Positions 10,401 through 17,119 of a DNA stretch of 22,935 bases are shown piece after piece; position 1 is the first letter of the stretch; every line of letters starts with the position of its first letter. The notes under the pieces are model-generated. The model did no database searches. It worked only from the letters and a program-made list of their open reading frames with translations, and was not told the origin of the DNA. Source of the DNA: an uncultured Verrucomicrobiota bacterium. Lineage in GTDB: Bacteria; Verrucomicrobiota; Kiritimatiellia; RFP12; UBA1067. The position numbers and the translations under genes were made by a program. Location of the stretch: NCBI GenBank assembly GCA_945947925.1, contig CAMEZU010000006.1:1-22935 (forward strand). The letters are read 5' to 3'.

Positions 10401-12068
10401 GAGATCGCCAAGGCCGCGGCCGAGGGACGCGAGCCCGACAAGGTGACCGTGCCGCTCAAGCTTGGCGGCGGGCTGGCGCCGTTCCGCCTGACGGCGGGCG
10501 CCCAGTCGCCGAAGGAAGCGCAGGCCGCGGGTACGTTTAACGGGCTCATCCAGCTGTCGCTCGGGCCGATCGATCCCAACATCGAGATTCCCGAGGACGC
10601 GCCGCCGCTCCTCTGCGTCACGGGCTCCGACCTCATTGACATCACGGTCCTTTCCGAGGACGGGCAGCCGGTCATGAAGCGGACGCTGAAGCTCGTTTCC
10701 GACGCCTCGCTCGGCCTTTCGGACAGCACGTTCTCCGCGGAGCGCAACGGTGCGCACGTCGGCGAGAGCTTCTTCGTGAAGGTTGACGACGCCGATCGCG
10801 ACGCGACCGACGAGCCGGACAAGATCGACATCCTTGCGATTTCCTCCAAGACGGGCATCAAGCGTCCGCTCACCCTCACGGAGACGATGCCGCACTCCGG
10901 TATCTTCACGGGCCGTCTTCGTCCGGTCATGTTTGCGCCGGACGAGACGATTCCGTCCGTCGCCACGGGCGGCGTCGCGTCCGCGTACGAGATCCTGACC
11001 GAGGACCGCTTCGCCGTCAGCTACGGCGACAAGGTGATCTTCACGTACAAGGACGAGCTGACGCTTCCGGGCACGACGGCGCGGACGCTGTCCACGACCG
11101 GTACGGTCTTCCGCGGCGCGAACGGCAACGTCCGCCTCTTCTCGAAGCGCTTCGCGGACCGTGACACGGCCGTGCTGGTGCAGTTCCGCCTTGCGGAGTG
11201 CCTGTTCGAGCAGGCGAAGGAACACCGCAAGCTGAAGCAGCCCGAGAAGTCCGCCGCAGCGATTGACGAGGGCAAGTTCATCCTCGAGGAGGCGCTGAAG
11301 AACTATCCGGACAGCTCGCACGTCGTGCAAGGCGAGTTCCTCCTCGCGAACCTCTATCAGGAGCTCGCGACCGAAGCGAAGGACGCGGAGGACATGGAGA
11401 AGGCGACCCCGCTCTACCAGGAGGCCCTCTCGCGCTTCTCGCAGATCCTCGGCACCTGGCCGGAAGGCGAGTATGCCGCCCGCAGCCAGTACCACAAGGC
11501 GCTCTGCCTCGAGATGCTGAAGGACTACAACCGCGCGTCCGAGGAGTACGTGAAGATGACGTACCTCTATCCGGAGAGCGACCTCGTCGGCGAGGCGACG
11601 ATCCGTCTGGCGACGTACTATTACACGCAGGAGAAGCGCTACGATATCTCCGGCCACATCTACCGGAACTTCCAGCAGCGCTTCCCGCAGCACAACAAGG
11701 CGGCCCGCGCGCTGTTCATGGCCGGCAGCTGCTACATCAAGCAGGCTGAGACGATCGCCGCCGACATCGAGGCGCGCAAGGCGAAGAAGGAGCCGATCCC
11801 GCAGGGCTATCAGCAGAAGATCGACGGCTTCTACCGCGATGCGGTCACGACATTCGATTCGCTCGTCGAAACCTATCGCGACAGCGAGTCCAAGCTCCGC
11901 GCCCAGACCCTTTACTGGGCGGGTGACGTGAGCGTCCGCCGCTACGACTACGCCAAGGCCTACCAGTACCTGAAGCGCACGGTCTTCGAGTTCCCGGAGA
12001 CCGAGTGGGCCCGTCGTGCCCGTGGTCTGCTCCTGCAGGAAGGCCGGGCGTTCAAGGACTTTGAGTAA
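4377..12068 (+). CDS. Giant secreted TPR protein with repeated beta-sandwich modules (2563 aa)
   Basis: The start at 4377 uses the ATGA overlap and GGAAGAGG at 4365-4372. ATG 4419 is a real alternative, because it begins directly at a signal peptide (MKNCAFKFGMLAF...LVA). Mature residues 40-1200 are a helical solenoid, mostly unrecognisable, with clear TPR pairs near 1090-1200. Then come about five related beta modules, near 1205-1305, 1350-1440, 1790-1905, 1975-2110 and 2125-2240. Typical marks are a strand followed by D-x-D-x-D (VQDRDRSL, VTDPDCDIS, VDDADRDAT), then SG(V/I)FxG, then a Y-x-D-E/R strand. Residues 1547-1640 look like a separate PA14- or CBM-like ligand-binding sandwich (YSGPF...FDLVWEP). 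Residues 2260-2563 carry BamD/YbgF-style TPRs. There are no internal membrane segments, so the protein should be periplasmic or surface-exposed. It heads the ExbBD-containing gene block. I infer a scaffold or polymer-handling role; the function is unknown. Confidence 0.85.
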   Translation: MTNMNQRNMISFESMKNCAFKFGMLAFSAVFAFSLVASPEQDFEAAVKAGQPLSAEAAYVKLVKAGKAVSPRIHLQAAEVARALGKGTAYDDRTLLYLRLEKGWNADVERALWRLCSSGSDVDLFARLNGNTKADRALWSVGRDMLGRLAAANRPQELLKLADLMMSKFPQKDRLNSILSVLHDNSRNCGPNYPKAELAQVILRHAGLGACESFWNLLNHGNQRDAFAPEFAANYVARNGGEIADDLLARVLDALDYDNVDGEKDAAKAAARDVRVMAAKKAKKTIFDGKHPQSARKYVWVAGGRLPKAFFPKWKKDEPVVGLKALYDRLTTSDLYKESEDYRRDVQNMRNSLMRLKRFSAQECAALVDAEPASFPADWLGDYSSLGSVSKAVQDTKSTAPIAKLAKKYPKQADAIYRQYFSSYVAANDQKGDIAAVKRIFMDIAKQSSDFGYGPIDQVVSWCKGMSVADKLALFKSAYTVTGWSGTWKEFTNRAARGNDKDPFYGNAEVKKFGAAMKEGDLPGDPLLKLFAQASRAKNAPDMAALVPEFKKLCPWKYNEGKTDRENRIGNSFLNRYFELACNAAEADCRTYVELAIEKMSKSGPEPGRIEHCLRRVKDANLWLSYNRARALVVGNHDPLAGHSVAKDSEKPADGIDMKKMTPYNASQYLRNNWGNVKSGPARDQLMLDYLASHPYAEQNRDGINWALATAQDYAMWRKDFAAKFPVDDALKQLLADKEPVLQWDCYLNVLRLAYRAGKYEAALQQYAAWADALEVQDRLGAYNLLLSSGILLLREDGKNTYWDWFPGWYKLLTDKYAAALKAVPDVRAGVCTLGFDGSRLDALKNRRAELAKSETNATQVAKIDAFYDTMTDKVLAGMRNSVGDSNETMAWHSRLRKAIEKKDAVGAAAIARRTGASIMCHWLGDGYLKQVLEDFKASGANEAFYLYVDAISGDQPGWLVSLAAKYRAELASTLPGIYPVGENDPAYPLYVAADELSKKNPERAWQILQDPKNQTVFEREALKLPPNFVIWGVEQLRMDRGEKDKLLLKARQIATAILAQESKVSPEMAAAMVLSRAEGYRDQQNFEAAKLEYQSLRDNPTYHATKYGKKAMFRAMDLQIASGNVQGAEATLEYWLSQNDREIQAQAHYFMALIAFDRKDFDECIKQLRQVFAINLTHTEGRFLHGQWKLATNSEVDDTDVLVGDLTERNMIRPGSQLTVTVQDSNLSVAGGGASIPVIVRTEPGKDEERINLYPTSRDPSNFKGLIEVQLGKACRSNRVLEVIGDDTVSYVIDPDFLKERGLPLNEPKCLRVIDDAKLAMGAGAPRTEEKKTEKGLKDLLDEDHSLEDTGVSRRLRPGNPLYVVVQDRDRSLGGEADSLRVSIETSSGDRLDDYELKEEKPFSGVFRGKIATSLPPPRAFAHDTAAGMNPGDVINENKKGGWKSLSDGQPGKWFEVDTMGSYLFSEITLDTPSVEDVKAIQLVGRMGSKVMQLGRLPAETEMSKLYLRRQQQYDRHPRRSLADLRAFCQTDRAAKRHIVEKIEYRALGNDWQTALYSGPFAAPEGVDSLRFRIQPVSGKKDALRNLWVTFALDGEEIFSGQGFKLQDALVTADLAPGCHQFELAVVSNNHDDDFDLVWEPMGKGPQAFPSDWFSAEKHEALKKFVKEQAQIVKTANGFKAVFEKPVRLRSFRWEFADVKSPDVSISRISAKDDRGEDVLPVESDFSDSQSNKTLEVAPGDKITVKYEDERTTSGEKKVLQRQMDSSFNDAKVRFIFEDTDEKGGVTAWDAFRFQPGDSLVMAVTDPDCDISDEADKIEVTIKNAAGETFTKKLVEFQPKWGYGRSEDSYGMHSGIFMGVLKTCEAGNTKAPANVLRVKSDDCLTVSYEDRENTDPGVPCSRSARIFAARPSQPSLTLFDVRKTQEIDTSADAKVKLERIRRRPGNENVNVVYRDVLTAAPMDEKAVATTNPIPVNVSAGSIPVRVNDRSRARYACSKVMVEAVAHSEIAKAAAEGREPDKVTVPLKLGGGLAPFRLTAGAQSPKEAQAAGTFNGLIQLSLGPIDPNIEIPEDAPPLLCVTGSDLIDITVLSEDGQPVMKRTLKLVSDASLGLSDSTFSAERNGAHVGESFFVKVDDADRDATDEPDKIDILAISSKTGIKRPLTLTETMPHSGIFTGRLRPVMFAPDETIPSVATGGVASAYEILTEDRFAVSYGDKVIFTYKDELTLPGTTARTLSTTGTVFRGANGNVRLFSKRFADRDTAVLVQFRLAECLFEQAKEHRKLKQPEKSAAAIDEGKFILEEALKNYPDSSHVVQGEFLLANLYQELATEAKDAEDMEKATPLYQEALSRFSQILGTWPEGEYAARSQYHKALCLEMLKDYNRASEEYVKMTYLYPESDLVGEATIRLATYYYTQEKRYDISGHIYRNFQQRFPQHNKAARALFMAGSCYIKQAETIAADIEARKAKKEPIPQGYQQKIDGFYRDAVTTFDSLVETYRDSESKLRAQTLYWAGDVSVRRYDYAKAYQYLKRTVFEFPETEWARRARGLLLQEGRAFKDFE

Positions 12069-12087
12069 AAGGACGAGGTGAATTGAG

Positions 12088-13764
12088 ATGAGAAAAATCC
12101 ATGCTTTTTACTTCTTAGCTTTTACTTTTTACTTCGCGTTCGCGAAGGCGAACGCGTACGCGGAGCCGATGCGCGAGTGGGACTGGCACATGCCGGGCGA
12201 GGTCTACAAGGAACTCGAGTTCACCGACCGTGCGCAGGTCGACCGGGCGGTGAAGCTCTTCGAGCAGGCGGTGGATGCGGAGCGCCGCGGCGTCAAGGTG
12301 ACGGAACTCGTGCCGCGCTACCGCAACGCGGCCGGCGAATGGCGCAAGGTGCAGGTGCAGGGCGAGACGTCCGACGCCGGCAACGAGCCGCTCCTCGCCT
12401 ATGCGGTCTTCATGCAGGGCTATGCGAAGCAGCAGGCGCATGACCGCAATGAGGCGATGAAGCTCTACAACGAGGTCTTGGACATCTATCCCGAGCAGAA
12501 GTTCATCGCCGTTCCCGCCCGCTACATGCTCTCCCGCGTGAAGCGCGAGCTCGGCGAGATCAAGCAGGCGAACGCCGACCTCGAGGAGATTGTCGAGGAC
12601 AAGGGCGCCGACGGACACAAGATCTACTACAACGTGATTCGCTCCCTTGCCAGCGTCCGCTGGGGCGAGGGCAAGGCCGAAGAGGCCGCCGAGCTCTGGG
12701 AGAAGATCGTCTTCTCGCAGAAGAAGGTCGACTGGTCGCTCTGGAAATGGTCCCGTGACGACCTGGTCCTCGCCCGCATCGTCACTCAGGACTTCGCCAA
12801 CCTCGAGGCGACGCTGTTCGCCGGGCTCGGTCCGGAGAAGAAGAAAGAGCGCGTCGGGGCGATCTGCGAGAACGCGAAGTGGGTTTCCGAAATCGACCGC
12901 TACGGACATCACGGCGTCACGGCCTACCTCGACCGCAAGTTCCCGCCCGAGAAGAAAAAGGCCGAGCGCAAGCGCGAGGTGGAGAAGATTCGCAAGGGCT
13001 ACATCGCGTGGCTGGACGGCGAGAGAGGGGCCTTCGAGGGATACGACGACGGCTGGGCCTACGCGATCGCGCAGCTCCGCGCCCTCTATGGCTATGCGAA
13101 GACGGATGAGATCATGAATCACGTCAAGGCGCTCGAGCCGATGGTGAAGGGCGCCAAGCCGGACCAGATCGACGGCCGCGCGCGGACGCTCGCCTTCGAG
13201 CTCGCGGGGATCGGACAGAAGGACGCCGCGCGTTCTGCCGCTGCGATGGCGAAGAATACGCTTTATCGTCTCCGCCTCCAGTACGAGCTCGAGTGCCATT
13301 TCCAGGAGTGGAAGGCCGCGATGATGTATCTCACCGAGTACATCGGCACGCAGCCGCCGCCGGATCCGGGCGCGCTCAAGGGCGCGAAGTATGATCTCGC
13401 GGGGTTCTACCGCCACCGCCTCGGCGAGCCGGAGAAGGCGATTAAGATCTATCTGGAGCTCGACGATCCGCCGCGCACCCTCTGGGCCCTTGCCGAGACA
13501 TACCGCGAATGCGGAAAAAAGAAAGAGTCCTACACGACGCTCACGGAGCTGACGTCCGTCTTTCCGGACGAGGCGGCGAATGCCGTTCTCCGCTATGCGC
13601 AGTGGAAGGAGGCGGACGGCGAGAAGGAGAAGGCCATCGGCCTCTATCGCCAGCTGCTGAAGAACCCGAAGTGGAAGCAGAGCGGCGCGTCCTCGCAGGC
13701 GCACCAGGCGTTGGAACGCTATGGCATTGCCACCGGCGGCGCCATGACGAATGAGGTCAGGTAA
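12088..13764 (+). CDS. Secreted TPR protein (558 aa)
   Basis: ATG 12088 has GAGGTG at 12075-12080, 7 nt upstream, and lies 19 bp after the giant TPR gene. The signal peptide is unusually aromatic (core AFYFLAFTFYFAFA, then a likely AYA cleavage site at residues 23-25), and its core is encoded by a 7-bp repeat. The mature protein is helical throughout. TPR-like pairs are clearest at about 101-140 (one helix ends LYNEVLDIYPEQ) and 435-545 (for example EPEKAIKIYLEL, then EKEKAIGLYRQLL). The middle, about 240-330, is highly charged and unrecognised. No enzyme motif or transmembrane segment is visible after the signal peptide. Position between two larger TPR proteins and upstream of ExbBD suggests a periplasmic scaffold or adaptor of the same complex. 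The exact role is unknown. Confidence 0.85.
   Translation: MRKIHAFYFLAFTFYFAFAKANAYAEPMREWDWHMPGEVYKELEFTDRAQVDRAVKLFEQAVDAERRGVKVTELVPRYRNAAGEWRKVQVQGETSDAGNEPLLAYAVFMQGYAKQQAHDRNEAMKLYNEVLDIYPEQKFIAVPARYMLSRVKRELGEIKQANADLEEIVEDKGADGHKIYYNVIRSLASVRWGEGKAEEAAELWEKIVFSQKKVDWSLWKWSRDDLVLARIVTQDFANLEATLFAGLGPEKKKERVGAICENAKWVSEIDRYGHHGVTAYLDRKFPPEKKKAERKREVEKIRKGYIAWLDGERGAFEGYDDGWAYAIAQLRALYGYAKTDEIMNHVKALEPMVKGAKPDQIDGRARTLAFELAGIGQKDAARSAAAMAKNTLYRLRLQYELECHFQEWKAAMMYLTEYIGTQPPPDPGALKGAKYDLAGFYRHRLGEPEKAIKIYLELDDPPRTLWALAETYRECGKKKESYTTLTELTSVFPDEAANAVLRYAQWKEADGEKEKAIGLYRQLLKNPKWKQSGASSQAHQALERYGIATGGAMTNEVR
12105..12132 (+). repeat. Degenerate 7-bp tandem repeat inside a signal-peptide coding region
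   Basis: Four abutting heptamers, consensus TTTTTAC (TTTTTAC at 12105, TTCTTAG at 12112, CTTTTAC at 12119, TTTTTAC at 12126). The period is 7, not 3, so it is not simply a peptide repeat. It is AT-rich in a GC-rich context and encodes most of the hydrophobic core of the 558-aa protein's signal peptide. Confidence 0.6.
12135..12156 (+). other. GC-rich hairpin just inside the 558-aa TPR gene
   Basis: Arms CGCGTTCGC (12135-12143) and GCGAACGCG (12148-12156) pair perfectly over 9 bp around a 4-base loop, GAAG. It lies about 45 nt downstream of the start codon and directly after the heptamer repeat. No T-tract follows, so it is not an intrinsic terminator. A hairpin here could slow early translation or protect the transcript. 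Perfect 9-bp arms are not rare by chance in a window this long and GC-rich. Confidence 0.4.
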
Positions 13765-13785
13765 TTTGGAAGAGAAGAAAAGCTT

Positions 13786-15981
13786 ATGAAAAAACTGATG
13801 ATGACGGTGATGGTGGCGTTCTCGGCGGCGGTTTGCGTCGCGGCCGATGCGGCCAAGGACGCGAAGCCCGCCGAGAAGGCGACGGACGCCGATGCCAAGG
13901 AAAAGCTCGAGCGGCGCGCGAAGCGTGCGGTCAAGAACGCCATTTCGCTCTTCGATCAGAAGGAAGACGAACGTGCGGTCGGTATTCTCGAGGCGGTCGG
14001 CCGCATGTACGCGGCAACCGACTCGAAGTATCTCGCGAACCTCGCGCTCGGACGTCACTTCCTCGACAAGCGCGACTTTGACCGCGCCGGCGCGGAACTC
14101 CGCACGGCCCAGCGCTCGCCCGACCAGGCGGTGCAGGCCGAGTCGCTCCTCCTGCAGGGACAGCTCCACAACTCCCGCGGACAGGCCGGCGAGGCGATGA
14201 TGGTGCTGCGCCGCCTGACGCAGGACTATCCGACGAGCCCGTTCTCGAACGACGCCTACTTCCTGATCGGACAGATTCATTTCGACGCTCGCCGTTGGAC
14301 GCGTGCCGCCGAGGCCTTCCAGATGGTCGGCACCGCCGTTCCCGAGCAGGGCACGAACGAGACTGTTCTCGCCGAGGCCGGACAGCGCGTTTTCGTGCAC
14401 GTGAAGGACAAGGACCTTTCCGTTCTGCAGACGCTCGGCTACAAGTCCGAGGTCGTGCTGGAGTCCAAGAGCGGCGACAAGGAAACGGCCGTGCTGGAGC
14501 CGTTCGGCAAGGGCGACGGCGATTTCATCGCGTCCGTCCGCACCTCGTCCGATCCGTCCCAGCCGGGTGACGGCGTCCTCACCGTCCATGGCGCCGAGGA
14601 GCTGAAGGTCACTTACGTCGACTGCAACACCGAGGGCGGCGAAGTCGCGAAGAAGCTCAGCGCCGGGGCGAAGGTCGTCTCCACCGGTTCGATTGCGTTT
14701 ATGGATGGCGCGATGCGCCAGCGTGTCCGCGGTGTTTTCGTCGGACAGCCCGCGCAGATCCGCATCCGCGACCTCGACCTGGACGTCACGCCCAACGCCG
14801 ACAAGGTGAAGGTGACCGTGCGCGTGCAGTACCGCGAGCGTCCCGAGCCGCCGCCGGGAGCCGATCCGAACGATCCGCCGCCGCCGCCCGCGCCCGACGC
14901 GCCCTGGCTGACGCGGACGGAGACCGACATCGAGCTGGTCGAGGACTCGCCCCGCAGCGGCGTCTTCCTCGGACGCATCACCCCGAAGATCCTGGCAACG
15001 AACGAAACCGCCGCCGCGGGTGAGATCGCCGTCATGCCGGAAGACCGCCTGTCGGCCGTCTACACCGACAGTTGCTATCTGGACGGCAAGAAGCCGGTCG
15101 AGCGCACATGCGAGGCGATGGTGCTCGTGGGCGGTTCGACCGAGCCGCAGTCCATCATGGCTCACGCGAACGAAGTGACCGTCCAGGCCAAGAAGCTCCT
15201 CCTTGAGGCGCAGCTCCTCTACAAGTGGGGCTCGATCTTCAAGGACGTCGGCCTTGAGTCGAATGCCAAGTCCAAGGCGGACGAGGGACTTGCGCGCGTC
15301 GAGGACGTCTTCGACCTGATGAAGCACAACTCGCTCGAGCGCGATGTCGTCGAGAGCGCGTACGAGGTTCGCTGGAACCTCTACCTCGTCAAGAACCGCC
15401 TTGACGCCGCGATCGCCACCTGCCGCGCGCTGGTGAAGAAGTATCCGGACACGCTCCTCGCCGACCGCGCGTTTCTGCAGATTGCGAACGCCAACCGCCT
15501 GAAGGACACGGACGAATCCCGCAGGAGCGCGATTCAGGTCTACAACTCGATCATTCAGATGGAGAACTCCCCGCTCAAGCCTGAGGCCCAGTTCCGCATC
15601 GGCGAGATCATGGAGCAGAACGCCAAGATGTCCGCGAAGTTCGGCGCGAAGCCCGACTATTCCTCTGCCATGCTCGCCTTCAAGCGCTGCGCCGACGCCT
15701 ATCCGAACTCCTCGTTCGCGGGCGAGGCGATCAAGAAGGTCATCGACTACTACATCTCGATCCGCGACTACAACCGCGCCCAGGAGACGCTGGACCGCGT
15801 CTTCCAGGACTATCCGGACGCGCCGTGGCTCGACGAGATGCTTCTCAAGTGGGGCGTCGTTTGCCATCGTCTCGGCAACCGTGCCGACGCAATCGCCAAG
15901 TTCCGCCGGCTCCTCGAGGAGTATCCGGGCGGCAGCAGCGCCAAGCAGGCCGCGAAATTCCTGCAGAAGCTGGAACAGTAA
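13786..15981 (+). CDS. Secreted TPR protein with two beta modules shared with the giant protein (731 aa)
   Basis: ATG 13786 follows an A/G-rich leader (GGAAGAG at 13768-13774) and begins a standard signal peptide (MKKLMMTVMVAFSAAVCVAA). Residues 50-190 are TPRs (for example SLFDQKEDERAVGILEAVG, then later YPTSPFSNDAYFLIGQ). Two beta modules follow, near 195-290 and 315-450. They carry the same marks as those in the giant protein: VKDKDLS or IRDLDLD, then SPRSGVFLG, then VYTDS. The second module contains a proline-rich insertion at about 354-372. Residues 460-731 are BamD/YbgF-type TPRs with the usual YP-D/N turns (YPDTLLADRAF, YPNSSFAGEAI, YPDAPWLDEM, YPGGSSAKQA). Only 24 bp separate it from the ExbB-like gene. 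Sharing a module with the giant protein makes physical partnership or a common ligand likely; the activity is unknown. Confidence 0.87.
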   Translation: MKKLMMTVMVAFSAAVCVAADAAKDAKPAEKATDADAKEKLERRAKRAVKNAISLFDQKEDERAVGILEAVGRMYAATDSKYLANLALGRHFLDKRDFDRAGAELRTAQRSPDQAVQAESLLLQGQLHNSRGQAGEAMMVLRRLTQDYPTSPFSNDAYFLIGQIHFDARRWTRAAEAFQMVGTAVPEQGTNETVLAEAGQRVFVHVKDKDLSVLQTLGYKSEVVLESKSGDKETAVLEPFGKGDGDFIASVRTSSDPSQPGDGVLTVHGAEELKVTYVDCNTEGGEVAKKLSAGAKVVSTGSIAFMDGAMRQRVRGVFVGQPAQIRIRDLDLDVTPNADKVKVTVRVQYRERPEPPPGADPNDPPPPPAPDAPWLTRTETDIELVEDSPRSGVFLGRITPKILATNETAAAGEIAVMPEDRLSAVYTDSCYLDGKKPVERTCEAMVLVGGSTEPQSIMAHANEVTVQAKKLLLEAQLLYKWGSIFKDVGLESNAKSKADEGLARVEDVFDLMKHNSLERDVVESAYEVRWNLYLVKNRLDAAIATCRALVKKYPDTLLADRAFLQIANANRLKDTDESRRSAIQVYNSIIQMENSPLKPEAQFRIGEIMEQNAKMSAKFGAKPDYSSAMLAFKRCADAYPNSSFAGEAIKKVIDYYISIRDYNRAQETLDRVFQDYPDAPWLDEMLLKWGVVCHRLGNRADAIAKFRRLLEEYPGGSSAKQAAKFLQKLEQ

Positions 15982-16005
15982 TTTAAACTAGGGAGAACAC
16001 AAGCC

Positions 16006-16638
16006 ATGATGAATTATCTGATGGACGGCGGCTGGATGATGCTGCCCCTCTTGATCTGCTCGATTGTGATGGTCGCCGCGATCATCGACCGCTGTCGCGC
16101 CTTCCGTGCCGCCTCCAAGCTGGACCCGAAGGCTCTGCGCGAGAAGGTCGTGCAGGCCGTTGCGGATGGTGACATCGCCGCGGCCGTCGAGGCCTGCCGC
16201 AGCTCGGAGGGCCCTGTCGCCGCCGTGCTCCTCACGGGACTTGAGAAGTTCACGCGTCTTTACCAGAAGGGGAAGTCCGAGCCGGAGATCGAAGCCGGCG
16301 TCACCAAGGCGATGGAAGACTATGCGCCGAAGGCGATGAGCGGGCTCGAGAAACGCCTCGGCACGATGGTGCTCGTCTCGTCCATCTCCCCGCTGATCGG
16401 CATGTGCGGCACCGTGACGGGCATGATCAACTCGTTCGCCGTGATGGCCGAGGCCGCGGGCCTTGACGCCGGCGCGGTTGCCGGCGGCATTTCGGAAGCG
16501 CTGATCACGACGGCCGCGGGCCTGATCATCGCGATTCCGGGCGTCGTCGCCTACAACATGTTCCAGAAGAAGGTCGAGGAGTGGAACGTCCAGCTCGAGA
16601 CCTCGATCGCCGATTTCGCCCAAGCCGTCGCCCCGTAA
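16006..16638 (+). CDS. MotA/TolQ/ExbB-family proton channel protein
   Basis: This 210-aa inner-membrane protein has the family layout: a first TM segment at about 10-28 (MMLPLLICSIVMVAAII), a cytoplasmic helical region, and two late TM segments. The second TM carries ISPLIGMCGTVTGMINSF, the counterpart of the TolQ/ExbB channel motif. The third carries SEALITTAAGLIIAIPGVV followed by AYN, also a family signature. Members form pentameric proton channels around ExbD/TolR dimers and turn proton flow into movement or force in the envelope. ATG 16006 follows GGGAG at 15991-15995; ATG 16009 is an equally possible start. Two ExbD-type genes follow directly. I give no gene symbol because TolQ, ExbB and other family members cannot be told apart here. 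Confidence 0.95.
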   Translation: MMNYLMDGGWMMLPLLICSIVMVAAIIDRCRAFRAASKLDPKALREKVVQAVADGDIAAAVEACRSSEGPVAAVLLTGLEKFTRLYQKGKSEPEIEAGVTKAMEDYAPKAMSGLEKRLGTMVLVSSISPLIGMCGTVTGMINSFAVMAEAAGLDAGAVAGGISEALITTAAGLIIAIPGVVAYNMFQKKVEEWNVQLETSIADFAQAVAP

Positions 16639-16648
16639 ATCGCAGGCC

Positions 16649-16690
16649 CTAGCTACCAACTGCCATCCCCCAACGATCAACTGAACAGTG
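16649..16690 (+). repeat. Degenerate 7-bp tandem repeat before the first ExbD gene
   Basis: The short gap between the ExbB-like and ExbD-like genes reads as six consecutive heptamers related to CCAACTG: CTAGCTA (16649), CCAACTG (16656), CCATCCC (16663), CCAACGA (16670), TCAACTG (16677), AACAGTG (16684). Matches to the consensus range from 3 to 7 of 7, so it is decayed. The last unit contains the GTG start of the next gene. Confidence 0.45.
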
Positions 16691-17113
16691 AAGCGTATCG
16701 GCAAAAAGCGTCAAGGTGACATCGAGCCGGATCTGACGTCCTTCTCGGACATCGCGAACCTGCTCATCATCTTCTTCATCCTCACAACGACACTGGCGCG
16801 CCCCTGGGGACGCAAGGTGGACATGCCGTCCGCAGCCACGCCGCCTCAGCAGCAGAGCCAGCAGTCCGACACGCCGACCATCTACCTCATGAAGGACCGC
16901 ATCAGGGTTTCGGACGGAGGCAAGGAAGGCGATAAGGAAGTGACGATGAACGAGCTGAAGCAGTTCCTCTGGAAGAAGAACTTCCCCAAGATGGACGAGA
17001 AGCACAAGAACGTCTCGGTCGAGACCTCCGACGACGTGCCCTACGAGCGCTACTATCAGGTCGTGACCGCCATTGCCGCCGCCGGCGGTGTCGTGGCCAT
17101 CCTCACGGACTAA
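16688..17113 (+). CDS. ExbD/TolR-family protein, first copy
   Basis: A 141-aa protein with a short basic cytoplasmic N-terminus, one TM segment (about 19-38, SDIANLLIIFFILTTTL) and a periplasmic domain. D21 sits where ExbD/TolR proteins carry the protonatable Asp essential for coupling. A Gln/Pro linker (about 50-60) leads to the C-terminal alpha/beta domain, with ITERATED strand-helix pattern ending in AAAGGVVAILTD as usual. The start must be GTG 16688: an in-frame stop lies at 16682-16684 and the next ATG in frame comes after the TM segment. No Shine-Dalgarno sequence is visible; the upstream bases are a 7-bp repeat. Translation may depend on coupling to the ExbB-like gene 49 bp upstream. 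Together with the second copy, it should form the rotor/stator core with the ExbB-like channel. Confidence 0.92.
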   Translation: MKRIGKKRQGDIEPDLTSFSDIANLLIIFFILTTTLARPWGRKVDMPSAATPPQQQSQQSDTPTIYLMKDRIRVSDGGKEGDKEVTMNELKQFLWKKNFPKMDEKHKNVSVETSDDVPYERYYQVVTAIAAAGGVVAILTD

Positions 17114-17119
17114 ACGAAA

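Noticed and set aside
12115..15867. A 1250-codon open frame on the - strand across two TPR genes
   Set aside because: It spans an intergenic gap and two well-supported + strand genes with signal peptides and TPRs; its translation is Leu/Arg/Val-rich with no recognisable domain.
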